This document shows, one piece after another, positions 25,315 through 32,938 of a stretch of DNA of 46,994 nucleotides. The stretch is from an uncultured Collinsella sp. Lineage in GTDB: Bacteria > Actinomycetota > Coriobacteriia > Coriobacteriales > Coriobacteriaceae. Both the position numbers and the translations under genes were made by a program. Location: the NCBI GenBank assembly GCA_900755685.1, contig CAAEHI010000022.1:1-46994 (forward strand), given 5' to 3'. How positions within the stretch are numbered: the stretch's first letter is position 1; each line of letters begins with the position of its first letter. The notes below the pieces were generated by a model. That model was not told the DNA's origin. It was given only the letters and a program-made list of their open reading frames with translations, and did not search any database.

Positions 25315-25351
25315 AAAAACGGGTGGTAGCCGGTACGGCTACCACCCGTTT
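25315..25351 (-). terminator. rho-independent terminator of the TetR-activase operon
   Basis: Perfect 16-bp arms 25317-25332 and 25336-25351 around a three-base loop; on the minus strand the stem is followed by TTTTTG. It lies 29 bases after the activase stop. Confidence 0.92.
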
Positions 25352-25379
25352 GTCTTATATCCGGCTCAAAGCGGGCCGT

Positions 25380-28300
25380 CTACTTCTTAATGCCGCGTCC
25401 CAGGCGCTCAGCGACCGACGCCACGGCACTCTCATCGACCGAGCCGCAGCTCACGCAGCCGTCATGGGCACGCATCTGGCCGGTGACCTCATCCATCGCG
25501 AGCGGCGCCACCTTCTCGAGCTTAAAGCCCTTACCAGCGCGCATGTTTTCCTTGGCCACGCTGATCATGAGCTTAATGCGGTTGAGCTGGTTGACCTCGG
25601 ATGCACCGGGGTCGTAGTCCACCGCAACGATGTTGCTCTCGGGATGCTGGCGGCGCAGCTCCTTGATCACGGCCTTGCCCACCACGTGGTTGGGCAGGCA
25701 CGCGAAGGGCTGTGTGCAGATGATGTTGGGCGCGCCGTGGTCGATCAGGTCGAGCATCTCGGCCGTGAGCAGCCAGCCCTCGCCCATGTTGTTGCACACC
25801 GAAAGCACCGTGCGGGCCTTGTCGGCCATGGTGCCGATGCGCTCAGGCGCCTCAAAGCGGCGGGACTTTTCGAGCATCTCCTCCACCGGCGTGCGCATCC
25901 AGTCCACGAGCTTGATGAGCGCCTGCATGCCAGCGCGCGTGGTAGCAGAGCTTCCCAGCTCGTCCTTCTGCAGCTCGGCGTTGCTCATGGAGTACAGGAA
26001 GAAGTCGAGCAGGCCCGGCACCACAGCCTCGCAGCCCTCGCGCTCAATGACGTCGACCACGTGGTTGTTGGCCGTGGGATGGAACTTGACCAGAATCTCG
26101 CCGACCACGCCCACGCGTGGCTTGGTGCCCTCGCCCACGAGCGGCATGGTGTCGAACGCACGGATGGCCTCGCGGCACAGCTTGGTGTAGTTGTGGCGGT
26201 TAAACTTGGGCGCCAGCTTGCGGGCGCGCGCCATGTACTCCTCGTAGAGCGCGTTGGCGGCACCGGGCGTGGCCTCGTACGGGCGGCAGCGGTAGAGCAT
26301 CTGCATCATCACATCGCCAAAGAGCACCGCGTAGACCGCCTGCTTGAGCAGCGCCGGCGTAATCTTAAAGCCAGGGTTGTCCTCGCCGAGCGCCACGGCC
26401 GAAAGCGAGATCACCGGGATCTCGGGGTGGCCGCTCTCGCGCAGGGCCTTGCGAATGAGCGCGATGTAGTTGGTGGCACGGCAGCCACCGCCGGTCTGGC
26501 TGATAACCACGGCCGTCTTAGACAGGTCGTACCGACCGCTCTCGATGGCCTCCATGATCTGGCCCGTCACCAGGATCGACGGATAGCAGATGTCATTGTT
26601 CACATAGCGCAGGCCAGCCTCGACGGCGTCGTGATCGGTCGAGGGCAGCAGCTCCAAGTTGTAGCCGGCACCACGGAACACCTCTTTGACCAGGTCAAAG
26701 TGGATCGGCGCCATCTGCGGGCACAGGATGGTGTAGCCCTCCTCGCGCATCTGCTCGGTAAAGGGCACCTTGGGCCACGCGGTCGATGCGCTCTCACGCT
26801 GGGCCTCAAACGTGTACTTGCGGCTCGCGAACGCGGGGGCATCCGTGGAGGGCGCCACCGGCGCGGCGTCGCCCTGCTCGTAGGCCTCGCCCGCGGCCGT
26901 GGCATCGGCCAGGCGCTCGGCCTCCTGGTCCTTGAGCGCTGCCATGAGCGAGCGGATGCGGATGCGCGCGGCACCCAGGTTGGACACCTCGTCGATCTTA
27001 AGCACGGTGTAGATCTTGCCGCTGGCCTCCAGGATTTCCTGTACCTGATCGGTGGTGAGAGCGTCCAGGCCGCAGCCGAAGGAGTTGAGCTGGATCAGGT
27101 CCAGGTCGTTGCGCATCGTCACAAAACGGGCGACGGCGTACAGGCGGCTGTGGTACATCCACTGATCGACGACGCGGATGGGGCGCTCGGGCTTCACCAG
27201 ATGCGCGAGCGAATCCTCGGTAAAGACCGCAAAGCCAAAGCTCGAGATAAGCTCGGGCAGAGCATGGTTGATCTCGGGATCGTTATGGTAGGGACGGCCG
27301 GCGAGCACAATGCCGTGACCGCCATGGTCCTCGACCCACTTGAGGGCCTCCTCGCCCATGGTCTGGATGTCCTCGTGGAAACGCGCATCGGCCTCAAAGG
27401 CAGCGTTGACGGCGGCATCGACCTCGGAGCGCGTGATCTTGGGTCCACGCACGCGACCGCGACCGGCTTCAGCATCGGCCACACGGTCGACGGCGAGCAC
27501 CTGGTACAGACGGCGCTTGAGCTCGGTCTTATCGTGATAGGGCACAAACGGGTACAGGAACTCGATGTTCTGCTCGCGGATCTCGTCGATGTTGAGCGCC
27601 AGCGCCGTGGGGTAGCTCATGACGATGGGGCAGTTGTAACAGTTGCCGGCGGTCGGATCCTCCTTGCGCTCCCAGCGCACGCACGGCATCCAGATAAAGT
27701 CGACATCGCGGTCGATAAGGTTCATCACGTGGCCGTGGCTCATCTTTGCCGGATAGCACACGCTCTCGGACGGCATGGACTCGATGCCCGCCTGGTAGGT
27801 CTTCTTGCTCGACTGGTCGGACAGCTGCACGCTAAAGCCCAGCCGCGTAAAGAACGCATGCCAGAAGGGGTAGTTCTCATACATGTTGAGCGCGCGCGGG
27901 ATGCCGACGGTGCCGCGCGGGGCCTCGTCGGGGCTCAGCACCTCGCGGTTAAAGAGCAGCTCGTTTTTCTTTTTGAAGAGGTTGGGGGCCTCAGTCTTCT
28001 GCTTTTTGTGGCCAGCGCCCTTCTCGCAGCGGTTGCCGGTAATGAAGCGCCTGCCGCCGCCAAAGTCGTTGACGGTAAGCTGGCAGTTGTTAGAGCAACG
28101 GCCGCAGCGGACATGCTTTTGCGTCACGGTGAGGTGCGCGATGTCCTCGGCCGAAAGGATGGTCGAGGTGCCGTCGGCGCCGGCGCGATCGCGGGCGAGC
28201 AGGGCCGCACCGTAGGCGCCCATGCAGCCGGCGATGTCAGGGCGCACGGCATGCACGCCGGTGAGCTGCTCAAACGCGCGCAGCGTGGCATCGGACATAA

Positions 28301-30167
28301 AGGTGCCGCCCTGGACGATCACCTGGCTGCCGATCTCCTTGGGGTCGCGCAGCTTAATGACCTTGAACAGGGCATTCTTGATGACGGAATAGGACAGGCC
28401 GGCCGCGATGTCGCCCACCGTGGCGCCTTCCTTTTGCGCCTGCTTGACGCGCGAGTTCATAAAGACCGTGCAGCGGCTGCCCAGGTCGACCGGGGCCTTG
28501 GCATGGATGGCAGCGTTGGCGAACGCGCGCACGTCCATGTTCATAGACACGGCGAAACTCTCGATAAAGCTACCGCAACCCGACGAGCAGGCCTCGTTGA
28601 GCATGATGTGCTCGATGACGCCGTCCTTGACGCGCAGGCACTTCATGTCCTGGCCGCCAATGTCCAGAATGAACTCGACGCCGGGCAGGAATGCCTTGGC
28701 GCCGCGCAGGTGCGCGACGGTCTCGATCTCGCCGGAATCGGCCTTGAGGGCCTCGATGAGCAGCGCCTCGCCGTAGCCCGTGGTGGTCACGTGGCCGATG
28801 GTGCAGCCGGCGGGAATGTGGTTGTAGAAATCGGCCATGATGACCTTGGCCGTGCCTAGGATGTCGCCGTTGTTGTTGCCGTACCAGGTGTGCAGCAGCT
28901 GACCGTCCTCGCCCACGAGCGCGGCCTTCATGGTGGTGGAGCCGGCGTCGATGCCGATGAACACGCGGCCGGTGTAGCCTTCGAGCTTGCCCTTGGGAAC
29001 GACTTCCTGGTCGTGGCGGGTCTTGAACTCGGCAAAGTCCTCGTCGGTAGCAAAGAGCGGGTCCAGACGCTCGACCTCGGCACCCTGCGTGTCACCCAGG
29101 GCATCGATGGCCTCGATGAGCTGCGGGAACGTGCTGAGCTTATTGGACTCGTGCGCCATGGCGGCGCCGCTCGCCACAAACAGGTGGGCGTTTTGGGGCA
29201 CGATACGGTGTTCCTCGTCTAGGTTGAGCGTGAGGTAGAAGCGGTGGCGCAGCTCGGAGAGATACTGCAGCGGGCCGCCCAGGAAGGCGACGTTGCCGCG
29301 GATGGGACGGCCGCACGCCAGGCCCGAGATGGTCTGGGTCACGACAGCCTGGAAGATGGAGGCGGCCACGTCCTCGGGGCGGGCGCCCTCGTTGAGCAGC
29401 GGCTGCACGTCGGTCTTGGCAAAAACGCCGCAGCGACTGGCGATGGGATAGATGGTGGTGGCGTTGGCCGCGAGCTCGTTGAGGCCGCTGGCATCGGTGT
29501 GCAGCAGGGTTGCCATCTGGTCGATGAATGCGCCCGTGCCGCCGGCGCAGGTGCCGTTCATGCGCTGCTCGATGCCGTTGTCGAAGTAGATGATCTTGGC
29601 GTCCTCGCCGCCCAGCTCGATGGCGACATCGGTGGCAGGGATGAGGGTCTCGACGGCACGCTTGCTGGCGATGACCTCCTGGACAAACTCCAGGTCGAGC
29701 CACTGGGACAGCAGCAGGCCGCCCGAGCCGGTAATGGCGCAGGTCATCTGGGCCGTCGGCAGCACGGTCGCGGCACCCTCGAACAAGTCGCGGGCGCAAG
29801 CGCGGACGTCGGTGTGGTGGCGTTGGTACTTGGCGTAGACGATCTGGTTGTCGTCGTTGAGCACGGCGAGCTTAACGGTGGTGGAGCCCACGTCGATGCC
29901 CAGGTGCAGGTTGCCACGAGCGTTCTCTGAGTTGAAGATCGCGCCTTCGGGGGCGTGGGCGGCGGCGGCGGCTACGGGCTCAGCGGCGGTGGCGGGCTCG
30001 CTAGCGACGGACGTCTCCCCTGCCGCGTTCTTGGCATCGGCGACTGCCTCGGCAACTTTCTCGGCAGCAGCGGTCGCCGCCTTCTGCGCGGCATCCACCA
30101 CGGCGGGCGCGGCCTCACGCGCGGCAGCGACCATACGGTCCTTGATGCCCTCGACGAGTTTGCTCAT
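25380..30167 (-). CDS. fused 2-hydroxyacyl-CoA dehydratase activase-like protein (two BadF/BcrA ATPase domains plus DUF2229 and C-terminal domains)
   Basis: The 1595-residue cytosolic protein has an Ala-rich helical N-terminus (about 1-80). A first ASKHA ATPase domain starts LHLGIDVGSTTVKLAVL (about 87) with GTCAGGTGAF. A second starts VFIGIDAGSTTMKAALV (about 410) with ILDIGGQDMKC and the cluster-type CSSGCGSFIESFA. A cysteine-rich link follows (VRCGRCSNNCQL), then a DUF2229 domain (GIPRALNMYENYPFWHAFF) and a C-terminal region with ILCPQMAPIHFDLVKEVF and QTGGGCRATNYIAL. Known activases use ATP and an interdomain Fe-S cluster to inject electrons into radical dehydratases. Fused proteins like this occur in anaerobes; the partner enzyme is not in the window. 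GAGGAG precedes the start, 11 bp after tetR. Confidence 0.9.
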   Translation of the reverse strand: MSKLVEGIKDRMVAAAREAAPAVVDAAQKAATAAAEKVAEAVADAKNAAGETSVASEPATAAEPVAAAAAHAPEGAIFNSENARGNLHLGIDVGSTTVKLAVLNDDNQIVYAKYQRHHTDVRACARDLFEGAATVLPTAQMTCAITGSGGLLLSQWLDLEFVQEVIASKRAVETLIPATDVAIELGGEDAKIIYFDNGIEQRMNGTCAGGTGAFIDQMATLLHTDASGLNELAANATTIYPIASRCGVFAKTDVQPLLNEGARPEDVAASIFQAVVTQTISGLACGRPIRGNVAFLGGPLQYLSELRHRFYLTLNLDEEHRIVPQNAHLFVASGAAMAHESNKLSTFPQLIEAIDALGDTQGAEVERLDPLFATDEDFAEFKTRHDQEVVPKGKLEGYTGRVFIGIDAGSTTMKAALVGEDGQLLHTWYGNNNGDILGTAKVIMADFYNHIPAGCTIGHVTTTGYGEALLIEALKADSGEIETVAHLRGAKAFLPGVEFILDIGGQDMKCLRVKDGVIEHIMLNEACSSGCGSFIESFAVSMNMDVRAFANAAIHAKAPVDLGSRCTVFMNSRVKQAQKEGATVGDIAAGLSYSVIKNALFKVIKLRDPKEIGSQVIVQGGTFMSDATLRAFEQLTGVHAVRPDIAGCMGAYGAALLARDRAGADGTSTILSAEDIAHLTVTQKHVRCGRCSNNCQLTVNDFGGGRRFITGNRCEKGAGHKKQKTEAPNLFKKKNELLFNREVLSPDEAPRGTVGIPRALNMYENYPFWHAFFTRLGFSVQLSDQSSKKTYQAGIESMPSESVCYPAKMSHGHVMNLIDRDVDFIWMPCVRWERKEDPTAGNCYNCPIVMSYPTALALNIDEIREQNIEFLYPFVPYHDKTELKRRLYQVLAVDRVADAEAGRGRVRGPKITRSEVDAAVNAAFEADARFHEDIQTMGEEALKWVEDHGGHGIVLAGRPYHNDPEINHALPELISSFGFAVFTEDSLAHLVKPERPIRVVDQWMYHSRLYAVARFVTMRNDLDLIQLNSFGCGLDALTTDQVQEILEASGKIYTVLKIDEVSNLGAARIRIRSLMAALKDQEAERLADATAAGEAYEQGDAAPVAPSTDAPAFASRKYTFEAQRESASTAWPKVPFTEQMREEGYTILCPQMAPIHFDLVKEVFRGAGYNLELLPSTDHDAVEAGLRYVNNDICYPSILVTGQIMEAIESGRYDLSKTAVVISQTGGGCRATNYIALIRKALRESGHPEIPVISLSAVALGEDNPGFKITPALLKQAVYAVLFGDVMMQMLYRCRPYEATPGAANALYEEYMARARKLAPKFNRHNYTKLCREAIRAFDTMPLVGEGTKPRVGVVGEILVKFHPTANNHVVDVIEREGCEAVVPGLLDFFLYSMSNAELQKDELGSSATTRAGMQALIKLVDWMRTPVEEMLEKSRRFEAPERIGTMADKARTVLSVCNNMGEGWLLTAEMLDLIDHGAPNIICTQPFACLPNHVVGKAVIKELRRQHPESNIVAVDYDPGASEVNQLNRIKLMISVAKENMRAGKGFKLEKVAPLAMDEVTGQMRAHDGCVSCGSVDESAVASVAERLGRGIKK

Positions 30168-30178
30168 TGTCTCTCCTC

Positions 30179-30889
30179 TTAGTTGTTGGACTCGACGGTT
30201 GCGGCGGTGTCGGCCGCGTCCTCGAGCTGCAGGTTCAATAGCTTCAAGCCGTATTCCGGCACGTTGATATCGATGGGTTGGCCATATAGGTCGCCGGGAC
30301 GCACAAAGGCGATAACCGTCATAATGCGCGCCATGGCCTCGGGCGATTCGGTGAGCCCACGCTCAAACCAGCGCTGAATCAGGCCGACCTCGGCACTCAC
30401 GACGTAGGTAACGTAGTAGTCGAAGAACGTGCCCAGCGCCAAGCCCAAAATGCCCGTCTGTGCACGCGGCACCACGGCCTCGCGTGCGGTATCGATGATC
30501 TTTTTAATAAAGGCGGGGTCGCCGCCCGGGCCCAGCAGGGCCCCGATAAGGTCGCGATTGGCCGCAAGATAGCGCAGCAGCTCAACCGAACCGGGTGCCG
30601 GCTCAAGATCATCGATGTTGTGATAGAGGTCGGGCAGCTGAGCTGCGGTGATGAGCTCAATGCGCTCACGGATCTCGGCCAGCAAGCCGTCCTCGATTTG
30701 ATTGATAAAGTCGGGAATATCGCGGTAGTGCGAATAGAACGTGCGGCGCGTAAGGCCAGCGCGCTCGGTGAGCGACGCGACATTAATGCGCGAAAGGTCG
30801 CCGCTTTCGGCAAGCTCGCTGGCAAGTGCCTGGCGAAGGGCACGCTGCGAGCGAAGGGACCGGCGATCGCATTTCTCGAGCTGGGACAA
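30179..30889 (-). CDS. TetR-family transcriptional regulator
   Basis: The 236-residue protein has an N-terminal HTH (about residues 12-58, INVASLTERAGLTRRTFYSHY) and a helical ligand-binding C-terminal domain. The start is TTG, fixed by AGGAGG five bases upstream. It is the first gene of an operon with the giant activase 11 bp downstream, so it probably controls that gene and itself. Palindromic TGTGC/GCACA sites lie in its promoter region, fitting autoregulation. The inducing ligand is unknown. Confidence 0.9.
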   Translation of the reverse strand: MSQLEKCDRRSLRSQRALRQALASELAESGDLSRINVASLTERAGLTRRTFYSHYRDIPDFINQIEDGLLAEIRERIELITAAQLPDLYHNIDDLEPAPGSVELLRYLAANRDLIGALLGPGGDPAFIKKIIDTAREAVVPRAQTGILGLALGTFFDYYVTYVVSAEVGLIQRWFERGLTESPEAMARIMTVIAFVRPGDLYGQPIDINVPEYGLKLLNLQLEDAADTAATVESNN

Positions 30890-30910
30890 GCGTCCTCCTT
30901 GTTACTCAAC

Positions 30911-30955
30911 CTGTGCGCTATTGCACAGTGCGAGTATTATTGCACACCGTGTGCA
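30911..30955 (-). promoter_or_regulatory. putative TetR operator with two dyads over the tetR promoter
   Basis: TGCACAC-C-GTGTGCA at 30941-30955 is a perfect 7+7 palindrome, and CTGTGC/GCACAG at 30911-30928 is a second dyad with the same core. TTGATG at 30954-30959 and AATACT-like hexamers on the minus strand overlap them, so binding would block transcription. The site lies 20-65 bp upstream of the TTG start. Confidence 0.55.
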
Positions 30956-30980
30956 TCAACACGTAAAGGCAATATTTTTG

Positions 30981-31009
30981 ATGTGACAGGGACTGCCCCC
31001 TTGTCACAT
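30981..31009 (-). repeat. GGGGGCAG-type hairpin D
   Basis: ATGTGACA (30981-30988) pairs with TGTCACAT (31002-31009) around a loop that reads AGGGGGCAGTCCC on the minus strand. It is nearly identical to hairpin E at 31414-31442 on the other side of the toxin-like module. Confidence 0.7.
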
Positions 31010-31065
31010 TCAGCGACCGCCTAGGTTGTGCCAGTTGTACCTGGCTTTTGGAGCGGCATTGCCAA

Positions 31066-31094
31066 TTGTTCAAAATGTCATTCGTGGGTAGAAT
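31066..31094 (+). promoter_or_regulatory. promoter of the putative antisense RNA
   Basis: TTGTTC at 31066-31071 and TAGAAT at 31089-31094 with exactly 17 bp between them form one of the best sigma-70-type promoters in the window. No protein gene follows on the plus strand. Predicted start is near 31101. Confidence 0.65.
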
Positions 31095-31100
31095 AGTGTC

Positions 31101-31186
31101 GACGGCAGCCCAAGTTCTGGAAAGCTGGGCAGCGCCGTTGTTTGCATTAGGGGGTCAACGCCTTAGCGGCGGCGACCCCTTCTGTT
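31101..31186 (+). ncRNA. putative antisense antitoxin RNA
   Basis: The predicted transcript of about 85 bases starts after the promoter at 31066-31094. It can form a 5' hairpin (GCCCA 31108-31112 with TGGGC 31126-31130) and ends at a stem of GGGGTC and GACCCC (31151-31156 and 31174-31179) followed by TTCTGTT. It is fully complementary to the last eight codons and the 3' UTR of the small ORF on the opposite strand. Tail-to-tail overlap is the arrangement of RatA/TxpA and SR4/BsrG antitoxins. Prediction only. Confidence 0.5.
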
Positions 31187-31288
31187 GCGCTTCGAACGCT
31201 GCTTGAGTGCCTCGGAAAGGCCGACGAGCGCCGTGAAGAACGAGACCAAAGCGGTCAGAAGTCTCACGAAATCAATCAAATCGGTCAT
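31163..31288 (-). CDS. 41-residue hydrophobic, cationic peptide; candidate type I toxin
   Basis: The product starts MTDLIDFVRLLTALVSFF, stays hydrophobic to about residue 28 (one membrane helix with few charges), and ends in a strongly basic tail KRNRRGRRR. This is the usual make-up of type I toxins such as TxpA, BsrG or Fst. GGAGG lies eight bases upstream of this ATG; a second ATG two codons earlier overlaps the ribosome-binding site. The Shine-Dalgarno can pair with upstream CCTCC (31297-31314), so translation may be structure-gated. An extended -10 promoter lies at 31353-31361. Alternatives: a leaderless bacteriocin or other small membrane peptide. No homologue was recalled by sequence. 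Confidence 0.6.
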   Translation of the reverse strand: MTDLIDFVRLLTALVSFFTALVGLSEALKQRSKRNRRGRRR

Positions 31289-31296
31289 GGGCATCA

Positions 31297-31314
31297 CCTC
31301 CCATCAGATGGAGG
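31297..31314 (-). promoter_or_regulatory. hairpin hiding the toxin ribosome-binding site
   Basis: On the minus strand CCTCCAT, a CTG loop and ATGGGAGG form a stem with one bulged base; the second arm contains the GGAGG of the 41-residue ORF. Masked Shine-Dalgarno sequences are a known feature of type I toxin mRNAs. Confidence 0.5.
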
Positions 31315-31352
31315 GCGCTGCCCGGCACATGGAACTGCCGCCAACGATACCG

Positions 31353-31361
31353 ATTCTATCA
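31353..31361 (-). promoter_or_regulatory. extended -10 promoter of the putative toxin mRNA
   Basis: The minus strand reads TGATAGAAT, an extended -10 element (TGn plus TAGAAT). No good -35 is present, as is common for extended -10 promoters. Predicted start near 31346 gives a 5' UTR of about 58 bases. Confidence 0.5.
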
Positions 31362-31413
31362 AAGCGTAGTTGTATATGCGAATATATGTTCGTATTCCAA
31401 GAACACAGACCCC

Positions 31414-31442
31414 TGTGACAAAGGGGCTGCCCCTTTGTCACA
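31414..31442 (-). repeat. GGGGCAG-type hairpin E after the HAD phosphatase gene
   Basis: Perfect 13-bp arms 31414-31426 and 31430-31442 (TGTGACAAAGGGG and complement) around a three-base loop. It abuts the stop codon of the minus-strand HAD gene and may terminate it. Confidence 0.8.
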
Positions 31443-32306
31443 TTATTCGATGACGGTGCGAGAGTTTTGCTTGTGCATGGTGGCGAGCATGTGTTTGGGG
31501 ACGGCGTGGACCATGCAACTGCCGATAGTTGCGCTCGCGGCGGCTTTAGCCGCATCGCTAGCGTTTTTGGTCGCATAGCTGTGGCGGAAACGCTTGAGCA
31601 TGGCGATGTCGTTGCCGCCGTCGCCGTAGACCGCGACCTCATCCTCGGCAATACCGTAGTAGCCCGCCAGCCAAGCCACACTCTCGCCCTTGTTGCACGC
31701 CACATCCGTGATCTCGAACATCACCGGATCGAACGGCGCGTTGACCACGCGGTCCGAGCGCTCGGCCAAATACGCCTTAAGGTCGCGCTCCAGCTCGGGC
31801 GAGGTCACGCGACAATTGATCTTGCATACATCGTGACGCAAGATATCGCCGATCGACTGGTCGAAATACTGTTCCTCGTGATAGCCGCCACGCGCGCGCA
31901 TGCCGCGCATCACGATGCGCTTGATGGGGCTGTCCTTTTTAAAGCCCGCCTGATGCATCTCGAACGAACCGCTCGAGAACATGCCATCGGGCGTGGAGCA
32001 ATCAAAGCAAATGTCCGGGAATGCCTTGAGCAGCTCCTCGGTAACCTGCGGGTCGATGGTCCAAGTCTTGAGCACATCGCCATGGCTGTCGCGCACGATG
32101 GACCCGTTGGAGCAGCAGGCGTCAAGCGCCAGGCCCGTAAAGCCATGTTCGCCGATCGGCAGCGTCGAGCGTCCGGTCGCGGGAACCACATGCAGGCCAG
32201 CCTCGGTCAGCTCGCGAATGGCACGGCGGATGGTCCCATCCGCCTCATGCAGGGCGTTCAGCAGTGTTCCGTCTAAGTCACTCGCAAACATCTTGATCAT
32301 GGGCAT
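31443..32306 (-). CDS. Cof-type HAD-family phosphatase
   Basis: Cytosolic phosphatase of the HAD IIB (Cof) subfamily, known to act on sugar phosphates, nucleotides or flavin intermediates. The 287 residues contain motif I (FASDLDGTLLN with both catalytic aspartates), a motif II threonine (VPATGRS), a C2-type cap, and motif IV (VYGDGGNDIAMLKRF). The ATG at 32306 has AAGGAG five bases upstream. It follows glnB on the same strand but a GC-rich hairpin separates them. Confidence 0.9.
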   Translation of the reverse strand: MPMIKMFASDLDGTLLNALHEADGTIRRAIRELTEAGLHVVPATGRSTLPIGEHGFTGLALDACCSNGSIVRDSHGDVLKTWTIDPQVTEELLKAFPDICFDCSTPDGMFSSGSFEMHQAGFKKDSPIKRIVMRGMRARGGYHEEQYFDQSIGDILRHDVCKINCRVTSPELERDLKAYLAERSDRVVNAPFDPVMFEITDVACNKGESVAWLAGYYGIAEDEVAVYGDGGNDIAMLKRFRHSYATKNASDAAKAAASATIGSCMVHAVPKHMLATMHKQNSRTVIE

Positions 32307-32341
32307 GCCTCTCCTTCGTCTGCACGATATTGTAGACGAGA

Positions 32342-32371
32342 ACGGGCGCGCCCCAAGAGAGGCGCGCCCGT
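32342..32371 (-). terminator. GC-rich hairpin after the P-II gene
   Basis: Perfect 11-bp arms ACGGGCGCGCC and complement around an eight-base loop, 17 bases after the glnB-like stop. On the minus strand it is followed only by TCTCGTC, so termination may be partial. Confidence 0.6.
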
Positions 32372-32387
32372 CAGGCGAAAGATTGTC

Positions 32388-32726
32388 CTACACCGCAGCG
32401 GGGCCGCGTTCGCCGGTACGGATGCGGATGACTTCCTCGACCGGCTCGACCCAGATCTTGCCATCGCCGACGGCTCCGGTGCGAGCGGCGTTGCAGATGA
32501 TGTCGACAATGCCATCGACGTGCTCATCGGCGCAAATAAGGGTGAACTGTACCTTAGGGATCGTGTTGACAAGTAACTCGTTGCCGCGCACGTATTCCTT
32601 CCAGCCATGCTGCGCGCCGCAGCCCTGCACTTGGTTAATAGTCATGCCACGAACATCGGCAGCAAACAGCGCGTCTTTAAGAACCTCAAGCTTCTCGGCA
32701 CGAACGATCGCCGTAATTTTCTTCAT
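32388..32726 (-). CDS. P-II family nitrogen regulatory protein (GlnB/GlnK-like)
   Basis: Trimeric signalling protein that binds ATP/ADP and 2-oxoglutarate and gates its partner ammonium channel. The 112 residues show MKKITAIVRAEKLEVLKDAL, the T-loop region GAQHGWKEYVRGNELLVNTIPKV, the B-loop ARTGAVGDGKIWV and the C-terminal RTGERG. The position of the modifiable T-loop tyrosine (Tyr51 in E. coli) is leucine here (NELLV), so classical uridylylation or adenylylation at that site is not possible. It lies downstream of the ammonium transporter gene with 212 bp between; AmtB-GlnK linkage is the usual arrangement, here with the channel first. Confidence 0.94.
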   Translation of the reverse strand: MKKITAIVRAEKLEVLKDALFAADVRGMTINQVQGCGAQHGWKEYVRGNELLVNTIPKVQFTLICADEHVDGIVDIICNAARTGAVGDGKIWVEPVEEVIRIRTGERGPAAV

Positions 32727-32779
32727 AGTGAATTCCTCTCTTTAATAAAGAAATGAATTGCTCATTCATGTGGCACGGG

Positions 32780-32797
32780 TTTTCCAAATGCCGCAAA
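32780..32797 (-). repeat. partial second copy of the amt-glnB palindrome arm
   Basis: TTTTCCAAATGCCGCAAA matches 32842-32859 at 15 of 18 positions. It could compete with that arm for pairing with 32910-32934. Confidence 0.5.
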
Positions 32798-32842
32798 CCA
32801 ACCTCAGAGATCAAAAAGTTCAACTGACTGGTCTTAGCAGGT

Positions 32843-32934
32843 TTCCCAAGTGCCGCAGATTGCCGTGAAAGAGGAGCGAAGCGTACTTAAGTACGTGAGC
32901 GACGATTGAACGGCAAGGTGCGGTGCTTGGGGAA
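32843..32934 (-). repeat. 92-bp imperfect palindrome between amt and glnB
   Basis: Arms 32843-32866 (TTCCCAAGTGCCGCAGATTG and four more bases) and 32910-32934 pair with several mismatches. The centre holds a perfect GTACTTAAGTAC palindrome with flanking AGCGAAGC and GTGAGCGA. It begins five bases after the amt stop. Repeats with a GCGTACT-AAGTACGTGAGC centre recur in Coriobacteria as far as I recall. Confidence 0.65.
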
Positions 32935-32938
32935 GCTG

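Larger units (their letters stand above)
24965..25379. other. 415-bp gene-free stretch
   Basis: It contains the presumed promoter of the dehydrogenase gene, an inverted repeat (25131-25264) and the terminator of the activase gene (25315-25351). Reading frames crossing it have no ribosome-binding sites or recognisable products. Confidence 0.55.

Noticed and set aside
25224..28859. 1211-residue plus-strand ORF
   Set aside because: Antisense shadow of the activase gene, produced by GC-rich codon bias; no recognisable domain.
31185..31418. 77-residue plus-strand ORF across the toxin region
   Set aside because: No ribosome-binding site, low complexity, and antisense to a better-supported small ORF with a masked GGAGG.
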